A stretch of DNA of 17,371 nucleotides from an uncultured Collinsella sp. (GCA_902494545.1 CABUTP010000011.1:1-17371); one strand, 5' to 3'; positions 1-7,491 are shown, numbered from the stretch's first letter. Translations and numbers: made by a program. Notes: generated by a model not told the origin, from the sequence alone.

Positions 1-617
1 AACTCGAACTTGGTGTCGGCAATGATGATGCCACGGGTCGCTGCATACTCGGCGGCAGCCTTGTAAATCTTGAGGGACAGGTCGCGAATCTGCGCGGCGA
101 TATCCTCACCCACGATCTCGCAGCAACGCTCGAACGAAATGTTCTCGTCGTGGTCGCCGATCTCGGCCTTCGTGGACGGCGTGAACAGCGGCTCGGGAAG
201 CTTGGAGGCCTCAGTCAGACCCTCGGGCAGCTGGATGCCACATACGGTGCCGTTCTCGTCATAGGTCTTCTTGCCCGAACCGGTCAGATAACCGCGGACG
301 ATGCACTCGATAGGAATCGTCTGGGCTTTCTTGACCAGCATGGCGCGGCCGGCGAGGTAGTCACGATACTCGGCAAACTCCTCGGGGAAATCCGCCGGAT
401 CGATGGAGACGAGATGGTTGGGAACGATGTCGGCAAACTTATCGAACCAGAATGCCGAGATGCGGTTGAGCACCTCTCCCTTAAACGGAATCTCGTCGGG
501 AAGAATGAAGTCGAACGCAGAAATGCGGTCGGTGGCGACCATCAGCAGGTTTTCACCGGCATCGTAGATATCACGAACCTTGCCACGGGAATCCGGACGA
601 CGCTCCATCGTTGTCAC
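1..617 (-). CDS. purC: Phosphoribosylaminoimidazole-succinocarboxamide synthase (SAICAR synthase), 3' end cut by window
   Basis: PurC joins CAIR to L-aspartate using ATP to give SAICAR in cytosolic purine biosynthesis. About 205 codons are visible. The N-terminus reads MERRPDSRGKVRDIYDAGEN after a short GTG-led extension, followed by LPDEIPFKGEVLNRIS, the nucleotide/substrate-site stretch ECIVRGYLTGSG, and IIIADTKFEF at the edge. All are typical of SAICAR synthase. I chose the GTG at 617 because AAGGAG lies 8 bases upstream (626-631); the in-frame ATG at 608 would be 17 bases away. The gene follows the two-component pair after a 109-base gap and may have its own promoter, though none is convincing. 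The product of PurC is the substrate of PurB, which is encoded 7 kb away in the same orientation. The C-terminal part is outside the window. Confidence 0.95.
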   Translation of the reverse strand, partial: MTTMERRPDSRGKVRDIYDAGENLLMVATDRISAFDFILPDEIPFKGEVLNRISAFWFDKFADIVPNHLVSIDPADFPEEFAEYRDYLAGRAMLVKKAQTIPIECIVRGYLTGSGKKTYDENGTVCGIQLPEGLTEASKLPEPLFTPSTKAEIGDHDENISFERCCEIVGEDIAAQIRDLSLKIYKAAAEYAATRGIIIADTKFE

Positions 618-648
618 GTGAGTCACTCCTTACCTAAATACGACAGAA

Positions 649-668
649 ATGCGGGTTCTTTCCCGCAT
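649..668 (-). other. Hairpin between histidine kinase and purC
   Basis: A perfect 7-bp inverted repeat (ATGCGGG / CCCGCAT) with a 6-base loop lies in the 109-base gap between the kinase stop and the purC start. On the minus strand it is followed by TTCTG rather than a T-run, so it is at best a weak terminator or a leader structure of purC. On the plus strand GTTTT follows, but no plus-strand gene reads into it. Confidence 0.35.
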
Positions 669-726
669 GTTTTCGCAAACTCGGAGCGGCAGGGACGCGG
701 CCCCTCCTTCACCGAATAGCGAAAAG

Positions 727-2292
727 CTAGTGCTCCATTGTAGTAGATGCCGCGTCCGCCGTGTGCTCGCGAGGCAGATGAATCGTAAAAGTCGTACCCT
801 TTCCAAGCTCCGACTCCACGGATATGTAGCCGTGATGACGCTCGACAATCTGCTTGGTCACGGCGAGGCCCACGCCCAGGCCACCCGCCTCGCGGGCGCG
901 ACTGGCGTCGGCACGCCAAAAACGACCGAAGATGCGCGACAAATCATCCTTGGCGATACCGATGCCCGTATCCGAAACCGCGATATCGACGTGCTTGCGG
1001 TCGCTGAGCACCGACACCACGACCCAACCCCCCTCGGGGGTATAGCGCATGGCGTTACTCAAGAGGTTGATGACGCATTGCGTGATCATGTCGGGATCTG
1101 CCTCGACAACGTCATCGTGACCCTGCGTCTCATCTGCAAAGCGCAAACGCAGGTCACGGTCGGCAAAAAGGCGCTCCTGGCCGTTCACAATCGATCGCAC
1201 GAACGGAACCATGTCCACCGGTTCCAGGTTGAGCGGCGCGGTGCTGTTTTCCATGCGCGACAGGTCGAGCATCTGCTGCACCAGACGGGCCAGACGACGC
1301 GTCTCGGATGCGACCGTTTCCAGGTGTTCGTCATCGGTGGGATACACACCGTCTTGCATGGCCTCGACCGTTGCAAGCATGGCCATGAGCGGCGTGCGCA
1401 GCTCGTGGGCAACATCAGAGGTCAGGCGCTTCTCGTGCTTCATATCCTTTTCGAGTGAGGTGGCCATCTCGTCGAAGGTCTCTCCCAGCTGATCGATCTC
1501 ATCATCGCCGCGCAAGCCCGTACGAGCGGACAGGTCTCCATCGCGAATCTGCTTGGCGGTGCTGGTAATACGATGAATCGGCTTGGTGAGCATGCGCGAC
1601 ATGAGCGCTCCGATAACGACCGAGATGCAGACGGCCACAACCGCGGCAAGGGCCATGGCGTTAAAGGTCTTCTCTCTGAATGCCGAGTCTGCCCTGGTGA
1701 GCAGGGCATCGGAGCCAACCGCCCACAATTTGACCTGACCCACGTGCTCGCCGGAGGACGTCACGATCTCAACGTTGGCAACACTATTGGAATCGGTGGG
1801 AGCAGACGAGACTGGGCTGTGCGATGCCCTCTTTCCGCTCGCATCGTCGGTCGTCGCCTGATTTTCGCGTACATCGGCAGTAGCGCTTGCCGAGGGCCAC
1901 GAGTCGTCGTAGACGATGACGCCCTTTTTATTGACGACCTGCATACCAAGATCGTCGGACACCAAACTCGATGTCGCGACCGTACGCAGCTCCCCCGCAG
2001 TCCAAGAACCGTTTTCCTCATATGACGTTGCCAACTTTTCGGCAGCGGAATTGGCGATTTCGACAATATTGGAGCGCGTGTAATCCGTAAAAACCGTGCC
2101 CCATACAACGGAGACTACGCCCACCAGCACCAATACCGTCATGAGCGATGTCAGGGCAAAAGCCAGGGCCATGCGCGAGGGATAGCTCATCGTTGGCCGT
2201 GAATCGGAACGAGGCGTGTTCCAACTAGCCTTGGAACCCGCCTCGTTCTCCTGCTTATGCTTTTGCCCGATTTCAAAGCGCGCAGGTGTCAT
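727..2292 (-). CDS. HAMP-domain sensor histidine kinase of an OmpR-type two-component pair
   Basis: This is a 521-residue membrane sensor kinase. Visible parts are a cytoplasmic N-terminal tail (about 1-40), TM1 (about 41-66), an extracytoplasmic sensor region (about 67-210) unlike any family I recognise, TM2 (about 211-232), HAMP (about 233-286), and a HisKA domain with phospho-acceptor His296 in DVAHELRTP. The ATPase domain has an N-box around 405-416 (INLLSNAMRYT), DTGIGI (441-446) and GLGVGLAV (471-478). All catalytic motifs are intact. The ATG at 2290-2292 has AAAGGA 8 bases upstream, and this site overlaps the stop of the response-regulator gene. With only 12 bases between the genes they are clearly co-transcribed and probably coupled. 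The stimulus cannot be read from the sequence; the Tat lipoprotein upstream of the pair is a candidate partner only by position. Confidence 0.93.
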   Translation of the reverse strand: MTPARFEIGQKHKQENEAGSKASWNTPRSDSRPTMSYPSRMALAFALTSLMTVLVLVGVVSVVWGTVFTDYTRSNIVEIANSAAEKLATSYEENGSWTAGELRTVATSSLVSDDLGMQVVNKKGVIVYDDSWPSASATADVRENQATTDDASGKRASHSPVSSAPTDSNSVANVEIVTSSGEHVGQVKLWAVGSDALLTRADSAFREKTFNAMALAAVVAVCISVVIGALMSRMLTKPIHRITSTAKQIRDGDLSARTGLRGDDEIDQLGETFDEMATSLEKDMKHEKRLTSDVAHELRTPLMAMLATVEAMQDGVYPTDDEHLETVASETRRLARLVQQMLDLSRMENSTAPLNLEPVDMVPFVRSIVNGQERLFADRDLRLRFADETQGHDDVVEADPDMITQCVINLLSNAMRYTPEGGWVVVSVLSDRKHVDIAVSDTGIGIAKDDLSRIFGRFWRADASRAREAGGLGVGLAVTKQIVERHHGYISVESELGKGTTFTIHLPREHTADAASTTMEH

Positions 2293-2304
2293 ATGTGATT
2301 TCCT

Positions 2305-3027
2305 TTATTTCTCGTCCGACTTATCGGTCTTGGTCGGAGCCTCGAAGCGGTAGCCGACACCGTGGACGGTGTAGAGCCACTTGGGCTTCTTGGGGTCGTC
2401 GCCCAGCTTGGCGCGAAGGTTCTTCACGTGGCTGTCGATAGTGCGCTCGTAACCCTCAAAGTCGTAGCCGAGCACCTTCTCGACCAGCTCCATGCGGTTG
2501 TAGACGCGGCCGGGGTGACGAGCAAGCGTGGTGAGCAGCTTGAACTCGGAAGCCGTCAGGTCGACCTCCTTGCCCTCGACCAAAATCTTGTGGCCCGAGA
2601 TGTCAATGACCAGATCGCCAAAGTCGAGCACCTCGACGGCCGGCTCATCGGCCTGGTGGGCACGGCGGAACAAGGCGCGCACGCGCGCGACAAGCTCGCG
2701 CGGCGAGAACGGTTTGATCAGGTAGTCGTCGGCACCGAGCTCGAGGCCGATAATACGGTCCTCGATCTCGCCCTTGGCCGTCAGCATAATGATGGGGACA
2801 TCCGAGGTGTCGCGAATGGTGCGGCAAACGCGCTCGCCGGGAATCTTAGGGAGCATGAGGTCGAGCACGACCAGGTCGAACTGATGCTTCTCGAACTCCT
2901 CGATAGCGGACTGGCCGTCGCCCACGCCCACAACCCAATAGCCCTCGCGCTCGAGATAGGCAGCGACAGCGTCACGGATTGCCTTCTCATCCTCGACCAG
3001 CAGAATCTTTTTTGCATCTGAAGCCAT
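2305..3027 (-). CDS. OmpR/PhoB-family response regulator
   Basis: This 240-residue DNA-binding regulator is the partner of the kinase directly downstream. The receiver domain (about 7-120) carries the acidic pair E12-D13, phospho-acceptor Asp56 (VVLDLMLP), Thr83, Tyr102 and Lys105, so it should be phosphorylatable. The C-terminal winged helix (about 137-233) has the typical EVDLTASEFKLLTTLARHPG and VHGVGYRFEAP stretches. I prefer the ATG at 3027 (MASDAKK) because a GGGGGG run sits 7 bases upstream. A longer TTG-started form from 3048 would read through that run. Its targets cannot be inferred, although the gene order suggests autoregulation or control of the neighbouring envelope genes. Confidence 0.93.
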   Translation of the reverse strand: MASDAKKILLVEDEKAIRDAVAAYLEREGYWVVGVGDGQSAIEEFEKHQFDLVVLDLMLPKIPGERVCRTIRDTSDVPIIMLTAKGEIEDRIIGLELGADDYLIKPFSPRELVARVRALFRRAHQADEPAVEVLDFGDLVIDISGHKILVEGKEVDLTASEFKLLTTLARHPGRVYNRMELVEKVLGYDFEGYERTIDSHVKNLRAKLGDDPKKPKWLYTVHGVGYRFEAPTKTDKSDEK

Positions 3028-3082
3028 AACACGGCCCCCCTGTCTCAATTAGCTAAGAACAAGCTCATTTTAACGCACCTGA

Positions 3083-3121
3083 GCCCACCGGGCGTCGCAT
3101 GGGTGCGATAGCTCGGTGGGC
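3083..3121. other. Nested inverted repeat upstream of the response regulator
   Basis: The 153-base gap between the response-regulator start and the lipoprotein stop holds an 8-bp perfect stem (GCCCACCG at 3083-3090 with CGGTGGGC at 3114-3121). Its loop contains a second 5-bp stem (TCGCA 3095-3099 / TGCGA 3104-3108). There is no T-run on the minus side, so it is not a canonical terminator. It could be an operator, a leader structure or a small repeat element. A TTAAAAT sequence just downstream on the minus strand (3068-3074) is a possible -10, without a clear -35. Confidence 0.4.
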
Positions 3122-3180
3122 GGTACTCATAGTCACAACGCGCTTATTCCCCTGTCGACGCCTTTTTAACCCCTCGGAGA

Positions 3181-4392
3181 CTAAAGAGAGAACAAGCGAG
3201 CGGTAACCGTCTCGGGAATTCCCTGGCTGTTACGCACCGTGGCATAGGTTAAAAACGTATTCGATTTACCCGCCGTAGCTGGATAATCGCCATATTCGAG
3301 AGCGCGGTCGGGCGACAGCAGCGAACCATAGGTTTTGGCGGAGGTATCGATCAGAAAATGCGATGCCTGAACCTTAACCAGATATTTGCCCTTCCTGCCG
3401 GCAGCACACGCAAGCGGCTCGCGCGACAGGAATAGGAACGTCCCATTCTCCCTACCGATATAGGTGCCCATGTTGCCAAGTCCCCCCACGCCGCTATAGG
3501 TGGCCTCGATGGAGAACACAAACGTGTCACCCATATATACGGCCTCGAAGGGTGACACCGATGAGGGAAGGACCAGCTGAGCCCTCTTGGTATTGTTGCC
3601 GTCCGTCAGGTCGATCGCCGTCATGCCGTAGTAGACGCCCTCGTCGTTGCGCACACGCGGGGAGATGGTCAAGATGCCGTCACTCACACGCGGGGCGGAT
3701 GCAAAGCGGCCCGTTGACTTCCAAATGGCCTCGGCCTTTGCCTCGTCGAGCGAGCGGCGGTAGCAATACGAGTCGTGACTCGTCTTATTGCCGCCCGCCG
3801 AAGGCATCTTGTACCAAATGACAGACGATCCGAATGCCGTAAACAGCGGCGGATCGTAGTCCTTGCCGCCTCGGTCGAGCTCGACCGCATCGCCGACAAG
3901 CGACGCACCTGCCGTATTTTGCGCATAGAGCTTCCACGATGCGTTTGCAAAGTTCATTTCGACCCAAGCAAATACGCCATCGCCGGCGCGGACATCGTAA
4001 AACGAATACCCTGCACCTTCCACGGGATCCTCGACGAGCGTCGTGAGTGAACCGTCGCCCAAGTTGAGCACACCGAGCGTATTGGCATGCCGCGCCGATG
4101 CGGGTGCCATCATCGCCGCGGCGTAATCACCGTCGCAGTAATACAGCAGCGTACCCAAAGGCAATGTCCATGAAGCTGCAGGCTCAAGATCGATATCGAC
4201 AGCTTCGTACTCATCAGTGATCGAGACAATCTTCGAATCGTCCTTGATAACCTGCGGCTCGCCAGCGACGTCATCACTCGTGCCCGTTTTTTTCGAGCAA
4301 CCGGCCAGTACGGCAGCAGCACCGGTAGCGGCGCCACCCAGCACAAAACCTCGACGCGTTATTCCATTCTTAAAGCGATCAGCGATGCTCAT
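3181..4392 (-). CDS. Tat-exported lipoprotein of unknown function
   Basis: This 403-residue protein begins with a twin-arginine signal (ITRRGFVLGG, Arg13-Arg14), a hydrophobic stretch and the lipobox LAGC with Cys32. It is therefore probably folded in the cytoplasm, exported by Tat and lipid-anchored outside. The mature part has repeated short beta-like segments ending in aromatic or acidic turns (for example GVFAWVEMNF, SSVIWYKMP, DTFVFSIEA). This would suit a beta-propeller-like fold, but no family signature is recognised. The start is the ATG at 4390-4392, which overlaps the TAA of the preceding TSCPD gene as TAATG; this indicates translational coupling. A longer reading frame upstream (to 4446) runs into that gene and lacks signal-peptide logic. 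Function is not inferred. Confidence 0.85.
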   Translation of the reverse strand: MSIADRFKNGITRRGFVLGGAATGAAAVLAGCSKKTGTSDDVAGEPQVIKDDSKIVSITDEYEAVDIDLEPAASWTLPLGTLLYYCDGDYAAAMMAPASARHANTLGVLNLGDGSLTTLVEDPVEGAGYSFYDVRAGDGVFAWVEMNFANASWKLYAQNTAGASLVGDAVELDRGGKDYDPPLFTAFGSSVIWYKMPSAGGNKTSHDSYCYRRSLDEAKAEAIWKSTGRFASAPRVSDGILTISPRVRNDEGVYYGMTAIDLTDGNNTKRAQLVLPSSVSPFEAVYMGDTFVFSIEATYSGVGGLGNMGTYIGRENGTFLFLSREPLACAAGRKGKYLVKVQASHFLIDTSAKTYGSLLSPDRALEYGDYPATAGKSNTFLTYATVRNSQGIPETVTARLFSL

Positions 4393-4655
4393 TAGGCGAT
4401 CTCTGCGCGAGCGGCCTCGATAGCGCGCGTAAGCTGATCGGCGCATGAGGTCTTTTTCATACCGCAGGTATTACCGGCGAGAACCTCGATTACGCGATCG
4501 GCGGGAGCGCCCTCGACCAGCCTGGAGATGGCCTTGAGGTTGCCATCGCAGCCGCCGGTAAACTCGACGCCCAGCACCTTGCTGCCATCGTCAGAGAGAT
4601 TGAGGTGAATATTGCGAGAGCATACACCCTGAGGCTTGTAGTCAAAACTAATCAT
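4392..4655 (-). CDS. TSCPD-domain small protein (TIGR03905-like)
   Basis: This 87-residue protein matches the small stand-alone TSCPD family. It has VCSRNI near the N-terminus, the central GGCDGNL, then GNTCGMKKTSCADQL near the C-terminus. The four cysteines in these motifs suggest a metal-binding or redox module. The TSCPD module is known from the C-termini of some adenosylcobalamin-dependent ribonucleotide reductases, but the stand-alone protein has no settled function. The ATG at 4653-4655 is preceded by GAGGGG at about 7 bases. It is translationally coupled to the Tat lipoprotein downstream. Confidence 0.88.
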   Translation of the reverse strand: MISFDYKPQGVCSRNIHLNLSDDGSKVLGVEFTGGCDGNLKAISRLVEGAPADRVIEVLAGNTCGMKKTSCADQLTRAIEAARAEIA

Positions 4656-4690
4656 TGAGATCCCCTCTCAGAAAGAAATTTCAGACGTCT

Positions 4691-4696
4691 ATTATC
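4691..4696 (-). promoter_or_regulatory. Possible -10 box for the TSCPD/lipoprotein operon
   Basis: The 113-base gap upstream of the TSCPD gene contains GATAAT on the minus strand, about 35 bases before the start codon. A second GATAAT copy lies 23 bases further upstream (4714-4719). No TTGACA-like -35 box is visible at 16-18 bases. The gap also holds a 7-bp inverted repeat (CCCCGCC 4696-4702 / GGCGGGG 4756-4762) with a 53-base spacer, too open to be a standard terminator. Confidence 0.25.
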
Positions 4697-4768
4697 CCCG
4701 CCTGGACCGACTTATTATCGCAAGCACCGATTCAACATCCTACGATGCTTGGACTGGCGGGGGCAAGA

Positions 4769-5719
4769 TTAGCAGTCCGCACCCTGTACGTGGACCATGC
4801 GCTTCTCCCGATACATATTGTGGTCGGCGACGCGATATACATCGGCCAGCGTATTTCCAGCAGTCTCGACGGTCGCCACGCCAATCGATGCGCTGACCGT
4901 CAGGGTCTCATCGCTTACCGCGGCAAGACCGAGACGAAGATCCCGTTCCAGCCCGAGCGCAGACTCGTTGTCAGTATGGGGACAAACCAGCAAAAACTCG
5001 TCGCCGCCAACGCGCATCGGCAGGTAATCCGCACCAGCCACCCGCCGCAGCACGGACGCCGTCCGTCGCAGCAGTTCATCCCCCATCTCGTGACCATAGA
5101 TGTCGTTGGTCCGCTTGAGATAATTACAGTCCACCATAATCACGCTCACTGGCAAGTTCTCGTTTACCAGGCTATCTCCACGCGATTCCAGATAGTTACG
5201 GTTGCGAAGCCCCGTCAGTTTATCTTGGTATGACAGCTCCTCGGCATGCTTGACCATCGATATGTTGTGCGTCGCCACGACGACCGAATCCAACCGGCCT
5301 TGCTCATCGCGATGCTGGGGGACAACCTGTAGCGAGTACCAAGCGCCTCGACAATCTCGCACCTCGGCAGCCAAGTACGGTACGTCCTCCATACGTTCAC
5401 GAAGCGTACTTATATCTACGAGTCCCACAACCGCTTCGCGGCTTTCGGGGCTCACGATATCCCGGCAGACCGTGTCCATAAAGTCATATGCCTCGCTATG
5501 CTCGGCAAACGTCTTCGCTATCGCCGGCGACATATTGATTCCCTCGATCTCGAGGGTGTCAAGATGCAAAAGGAAGGTCGAATCGTAGATGGCGCTTATG
5601 GCATTGATAATGCCGAGCTGTTTATCCTTTTCGACCAAATTGCGGTGGTCAGCGATATTTCGAGCCAACAGTACCACGACCCAAAACGCAAGGCACACCA
5701 AGACGCCGACGCAAGGCAC
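4769..5719 (-). CDS. Catalytic half (PAS-like + GGDEF) of the split diguanylate cyclase
   Basis: This is the open frame that carries the cytoplasmic half as sequenced. Its first possible start in frame is a GTG inside the repeat (5717-5719), with no ribosome binding site, so independent translation is doubtful. It could only come from reinitiation or frameshifting after the upstream fragment stops at 5596. From its first residues it encodes the remainder of TM2 (LVCLAFWVVVLLA), the PAS-like region and the full GGDEF domain, ending at a stop at 4769. There are no inactivating changes other than the loss of the connection. Confidence 0.6.
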   Translation of the reverse strand: MPCVGVLVCLAFWVVVLLARNIADHRNLVEKDKQLGIINAISAIYDSTFLLHLDTLEIEGINMSPAIAKTFAEHSEAYDFMDTVCRDIVSPESREAVVGLVDISTLRERMEDVPYLAAEVRDCRGAWYSLQVVPQHRDEQGRLDSVVVATHNISMVKHAEELSYQDKLTGLRNRNYLESRGDSLVNENLPVSVIMVDCNYLKRTNDIYGHEMGDELLRRTASVLRRVAGADYLPMRVGGDEFLLVCPHTDNESALGLERDLRLGLAAVSDETLTVSASIGVATVETAGNTLADVYRVADHNMYREKRMVHVQGADC

Positions 5720-6591
5720 ACCAAGACGCCGACGGCGACAAATGAAATCCTGTCAGACATGACCTCAGATTTGGGATATAGCGCAAACAGGCGGTAGTCC
5801 TTGTATGCCGCACGTACGGCGTACCATTTGTCTCCTCGATATTCGATGCGCGTCAGGCCGTCGTCTTTCCACTCAACTCCTGCGCTGGTGAGGAGTCGGG
5901 CGAGCGACACGTCAGCATCGGCACTGTTGGATGAGACAATCTCCGCATCCTCCATAACAAGCACCGTGGGGCCCTGGTGGAAGGTGCTGTTCGAAAGCAC
6001 GTCGGCTATGGCATACGAATAGTCGTCCGCCGTATCGGAAACAAGTGAGCGGTATGCCAGGGCAACGCCGTCGCCATACGGGACGGCACAGACGGCAAAA
6101 ACGACACCACGGCGCTCAACGACAGTTGAGTAGGTCACTTTGGAACCTTGATACATCGATGCGACCGGCGAACAGGCCAGCTCCTCTCGCCACAACATGA
6201 GCGGATCGCGACCATCGATGTCGTAGTGGGCAGCCATATGGCCATCGGAGTCCATGACCATCAACCCCGAAAGGTTCTCGGCATGGACAAATTGCTCGAT
6301 AAGATCGTTGTTAACCTCAACGCGATCAGGGGACAGGAACGTCGCAAACGATTCGACCGCGGCGAGCAAATCGTGCGTCGTCTCGATTTTTCTCCCCTGT
6401 TCGTAGCGGTCATATTTTTCGCAAGCGTTTTCCAAAAACGCCATGGTTTCTTGGCCAAACCCAAGCGTTTTTTCGAGGCAGCGATGGGTTCCAACCGCAT
6501 ACAACAGGCCTAATAAGACAGCGCTGACAATAACGCTGACAGCTATGACGGTCAGAGTCTTTCGACGCAAGCGGTGTTTGTCATTTGTCAT
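5596..6591 (-). CDS. Sensor half of the split diguanylate cyclase (truncated product)
   Basis: Translation from the coupled ATG at 6591 gives a 331-residue protein. It holds TM1, the extracytoplasmic sensor and the first residues of TM2, then about 40 out-of-frame residues (from SASWCALRF onward) before a stop at 5596. The out-of-frame tail is rich in Trp, Ser and Cys and has no family character. If made, it would be a membrane-anchored sensor domain without any enzymatic output. Confidence 0.65.
   Translation of the reverse strand: MTNDKHRLRRKTLTVIAVSVIVSAVLLGLLYAVGTHRCLEKTLGFGQETMAFLENACEKYDRYEQGRKIETTHDLLAAVESFATFLSPDRVEVNNDLIEQFVHAENLSGLMVMDSDGHMAAHYDIDGRDPLMLWREELACSPVASMYQGSKVTYSTVVERRGVVFAVCAVPYGDGVALAYRSLVSDTADDYSYAIADVLSNSTFHQGPTVLVMEDAEIVSSNSADADVSLARLLTSAGVEWKDDGLTRIEYRGDKWYAVRAAYKDYRLFALYPKSEVMSDRISFVAVGVLVCLASASWCALRFGSWYCWLEISLTTAIWSKRINSSALSMP
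5686..5734. repeat. Perfect 23-bp tandem duplication inside the diguanylate cyclase gene
   Basis: Positions 5688-5710 and 5711-5733 are identical and adjacent. Period-23 identity runs from 5686 to 5734. Because 23 is not a multiple of 3, the duplication shifts the reading frame. With a single copy the minus-strand frame reads VGVLVCLAFWVVVLLARN, a continuous membrane helix. The unit begins GCAAGGCACACC on the plus strand and ends GCCGAC. Confidence 0.97.
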
Positions 6592-7460
6592 GATTCCGCT
6601 CCTTGCCCGCCCGTCGTCGCTCCTGCCTTGTAATTGTCCACAATGCGCTCTATCGTGCCGTCTCGATCCATGTCGAACAGCGCGGTATTGAGGTTTTTGA
6701 CGCACTCTCCCTCATAGGCAACATCAAATGCAACGCCCAGGTCAACCGTCATAACGTTGTCGGCAAACACACGATAAACGCCGGGATACTGGACGACGAG
6801 TCGATCAAGCGATTGAACGTCCGCCATCCAACAGTCAACATACCCTTTGGCGAGGGCGGCTTTGCAGAGCTCGGCAGAACCATACGATTTGATTTGCACG
6901 TCCGGCGAGATTTCCAGATCCCCTGCGAGCAATCGGCGTTCGCTCACCGAGCCCGCAATCACCGCGATGGTCTTGCTTCCATCGAGATGCGCCAAGGACT
7001 TGATGCCACTCGTTTTCTTGGCGGCAACCGAGACCGTCACGGTTAGATACGGCTCGGTCCAGTAATACTTATCCTCGCGATAACAGGGAGAATAATCACA
7101 CCACAGGCAATCGATATCACCGTTTTTGAGCAGCCGGTCGCGATCGTTCCAGTCAATATCGACAAACTGTGGCTTGATCCCCACGCGTTTGCAGGCCTCG
7201 CGGGCGATGTCGATATCGATACCGGCGTAATCGCCCGTGGTATCGATATACACATAGGGGTCGTTATCCGTAACGCCGATTTTGAGTACCGGGAGGTCTT
7301 TGTCGGCTTCATTCGGGGAGGAAGAACTGCTTCGAACGGTATACGTCAGGGCGGCCACACAGGCAACAACAAGGAGCATGAGTGTAAACGAGACGATGGC
7401 GGCTCGCTTGATACGTCTGGGCACGCGCCCCCCTTCATCGAAACAGCAGTCGGAGTTCAT
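6588..7460 (-). CDS. Family-3 extracellular solute-binding protein (SBP_bac_3), probably membrane-anchored
   Basis: This 290-residue protein has a basic N-terminus (RRIKR), one hydrophobic segment (about 18-38), a Ser/acidic linker and then a periplasmic-binding-protein fold. The fold starts at LKIGVTDNDPYVYID and continues with GDYAGIDIDIAREACKRVG, NGDIDCLWCDYS and YYWTEPYL, all typical of amino-acid-type binding proteins. There is no lipobox, so it may stay anchored by its helix. No permease or ATPase gene is near. Its stop overlaps the diguanylate cyclase start (ATGA), so a sensory role with that enzyme is likelier than transport. The start is uncertain: the ATG at 7460 lacks a good ribosome binding site, whereas the GTG at 7424 follows GAAGGGGGG and would give 278 residues. 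Confidence 0.88.
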   Translation of the reverse strand: MNSDCCFDEGGRVPRRIKRAAIVSFTLMLLVVACVAALTYTVRSSSSSPNEADKDLPVLKIGVTDNDPYVYIDTTGDYAGIDIDIAREACKRVGIKPQFVDIDWNDRDRLLKNGDIDCLWCDYSPCYREDKYYWTEPYLTVTVSVAAKKTSGIKSLAHLDGSKTIAVIAGSVSERRLLAGDLEISPDVQIKSYGSAELCKAALAKGYVDCWMADVQSLDRLVVQYPGVYRVFADNVMTVDLGVAFDVAYEGECVKNLNTALFDMDRDGTIERIVDNYKAGATTGGQGAES

Positions 7461-7461
7461 T

Positions 7462-7491
7462 TTATTACCCAAGGGCTTATGCGACAGTAAA
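7462..7491 (-). promoter_or_regulatory. Candidate promoter of the solute-binding protein / cyclase operon
   Basis: On the minus strand TTTACT (7486-7491) and TAATAA (7462-7467) are separated by 18 bases. They lie directly after the purB terminator, whose T-run overlaps the -35 box. If real, transcription would begin about at or after the ATG at 7460, favouring the GTG start at 7424. Weak evidence from box similarity only. Confidence 0.25.

Larger units (their letters stand above)
4769..6591 (-). pseudogene. Membrane-bound sensor diguanylate cyclase, frameshifted by a 23-bp tandem duplication
   Basis: Taken as one gene with one 23-bp repeat copy removed, this encodes exactly 599 residues. The order is TM1 (about 13-34), an extracytoplasmic Cache-like sensor region (about 35-280), TM2 (about 283-302), a PAS-like region (about 318-440) and a GGDEF domain (about 445-592). 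The GGDEF motif is intact at 521-525 (RVGGDEF). The upstream metal/nucleotide motif reads VDCNYLKRTND, with Asn where the second Asp is usual. No RxxD inhibitory site precedes GGDEF. The family makes c-di-GMP from two GTP. The ATG at 6591 overlaps the stop of the solute-binding protein gene (ATGA), with AAGGAG about 7 bases upstream. As sequenced, the frame breaks within TM2, so the sensor and catalytic halves are not joined. It may be a true mutation, a slippage-reversible state, or an assembly error. Confidence 0.88.

Noticed and set aside
649..1458. Plus-strand open frame of 269 codons opposite the histidine kinase
   Set aside because: It is the mirror of the kinase and purC leader. The minus-strand frame has complete kinase motifs, and the plus frame has none.
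6588..7460. ABC importer operon
   Set aside because: Only a binding protein is present. No permease or ATPase is adjacent; the neighbour is a diguanylate cyclase.
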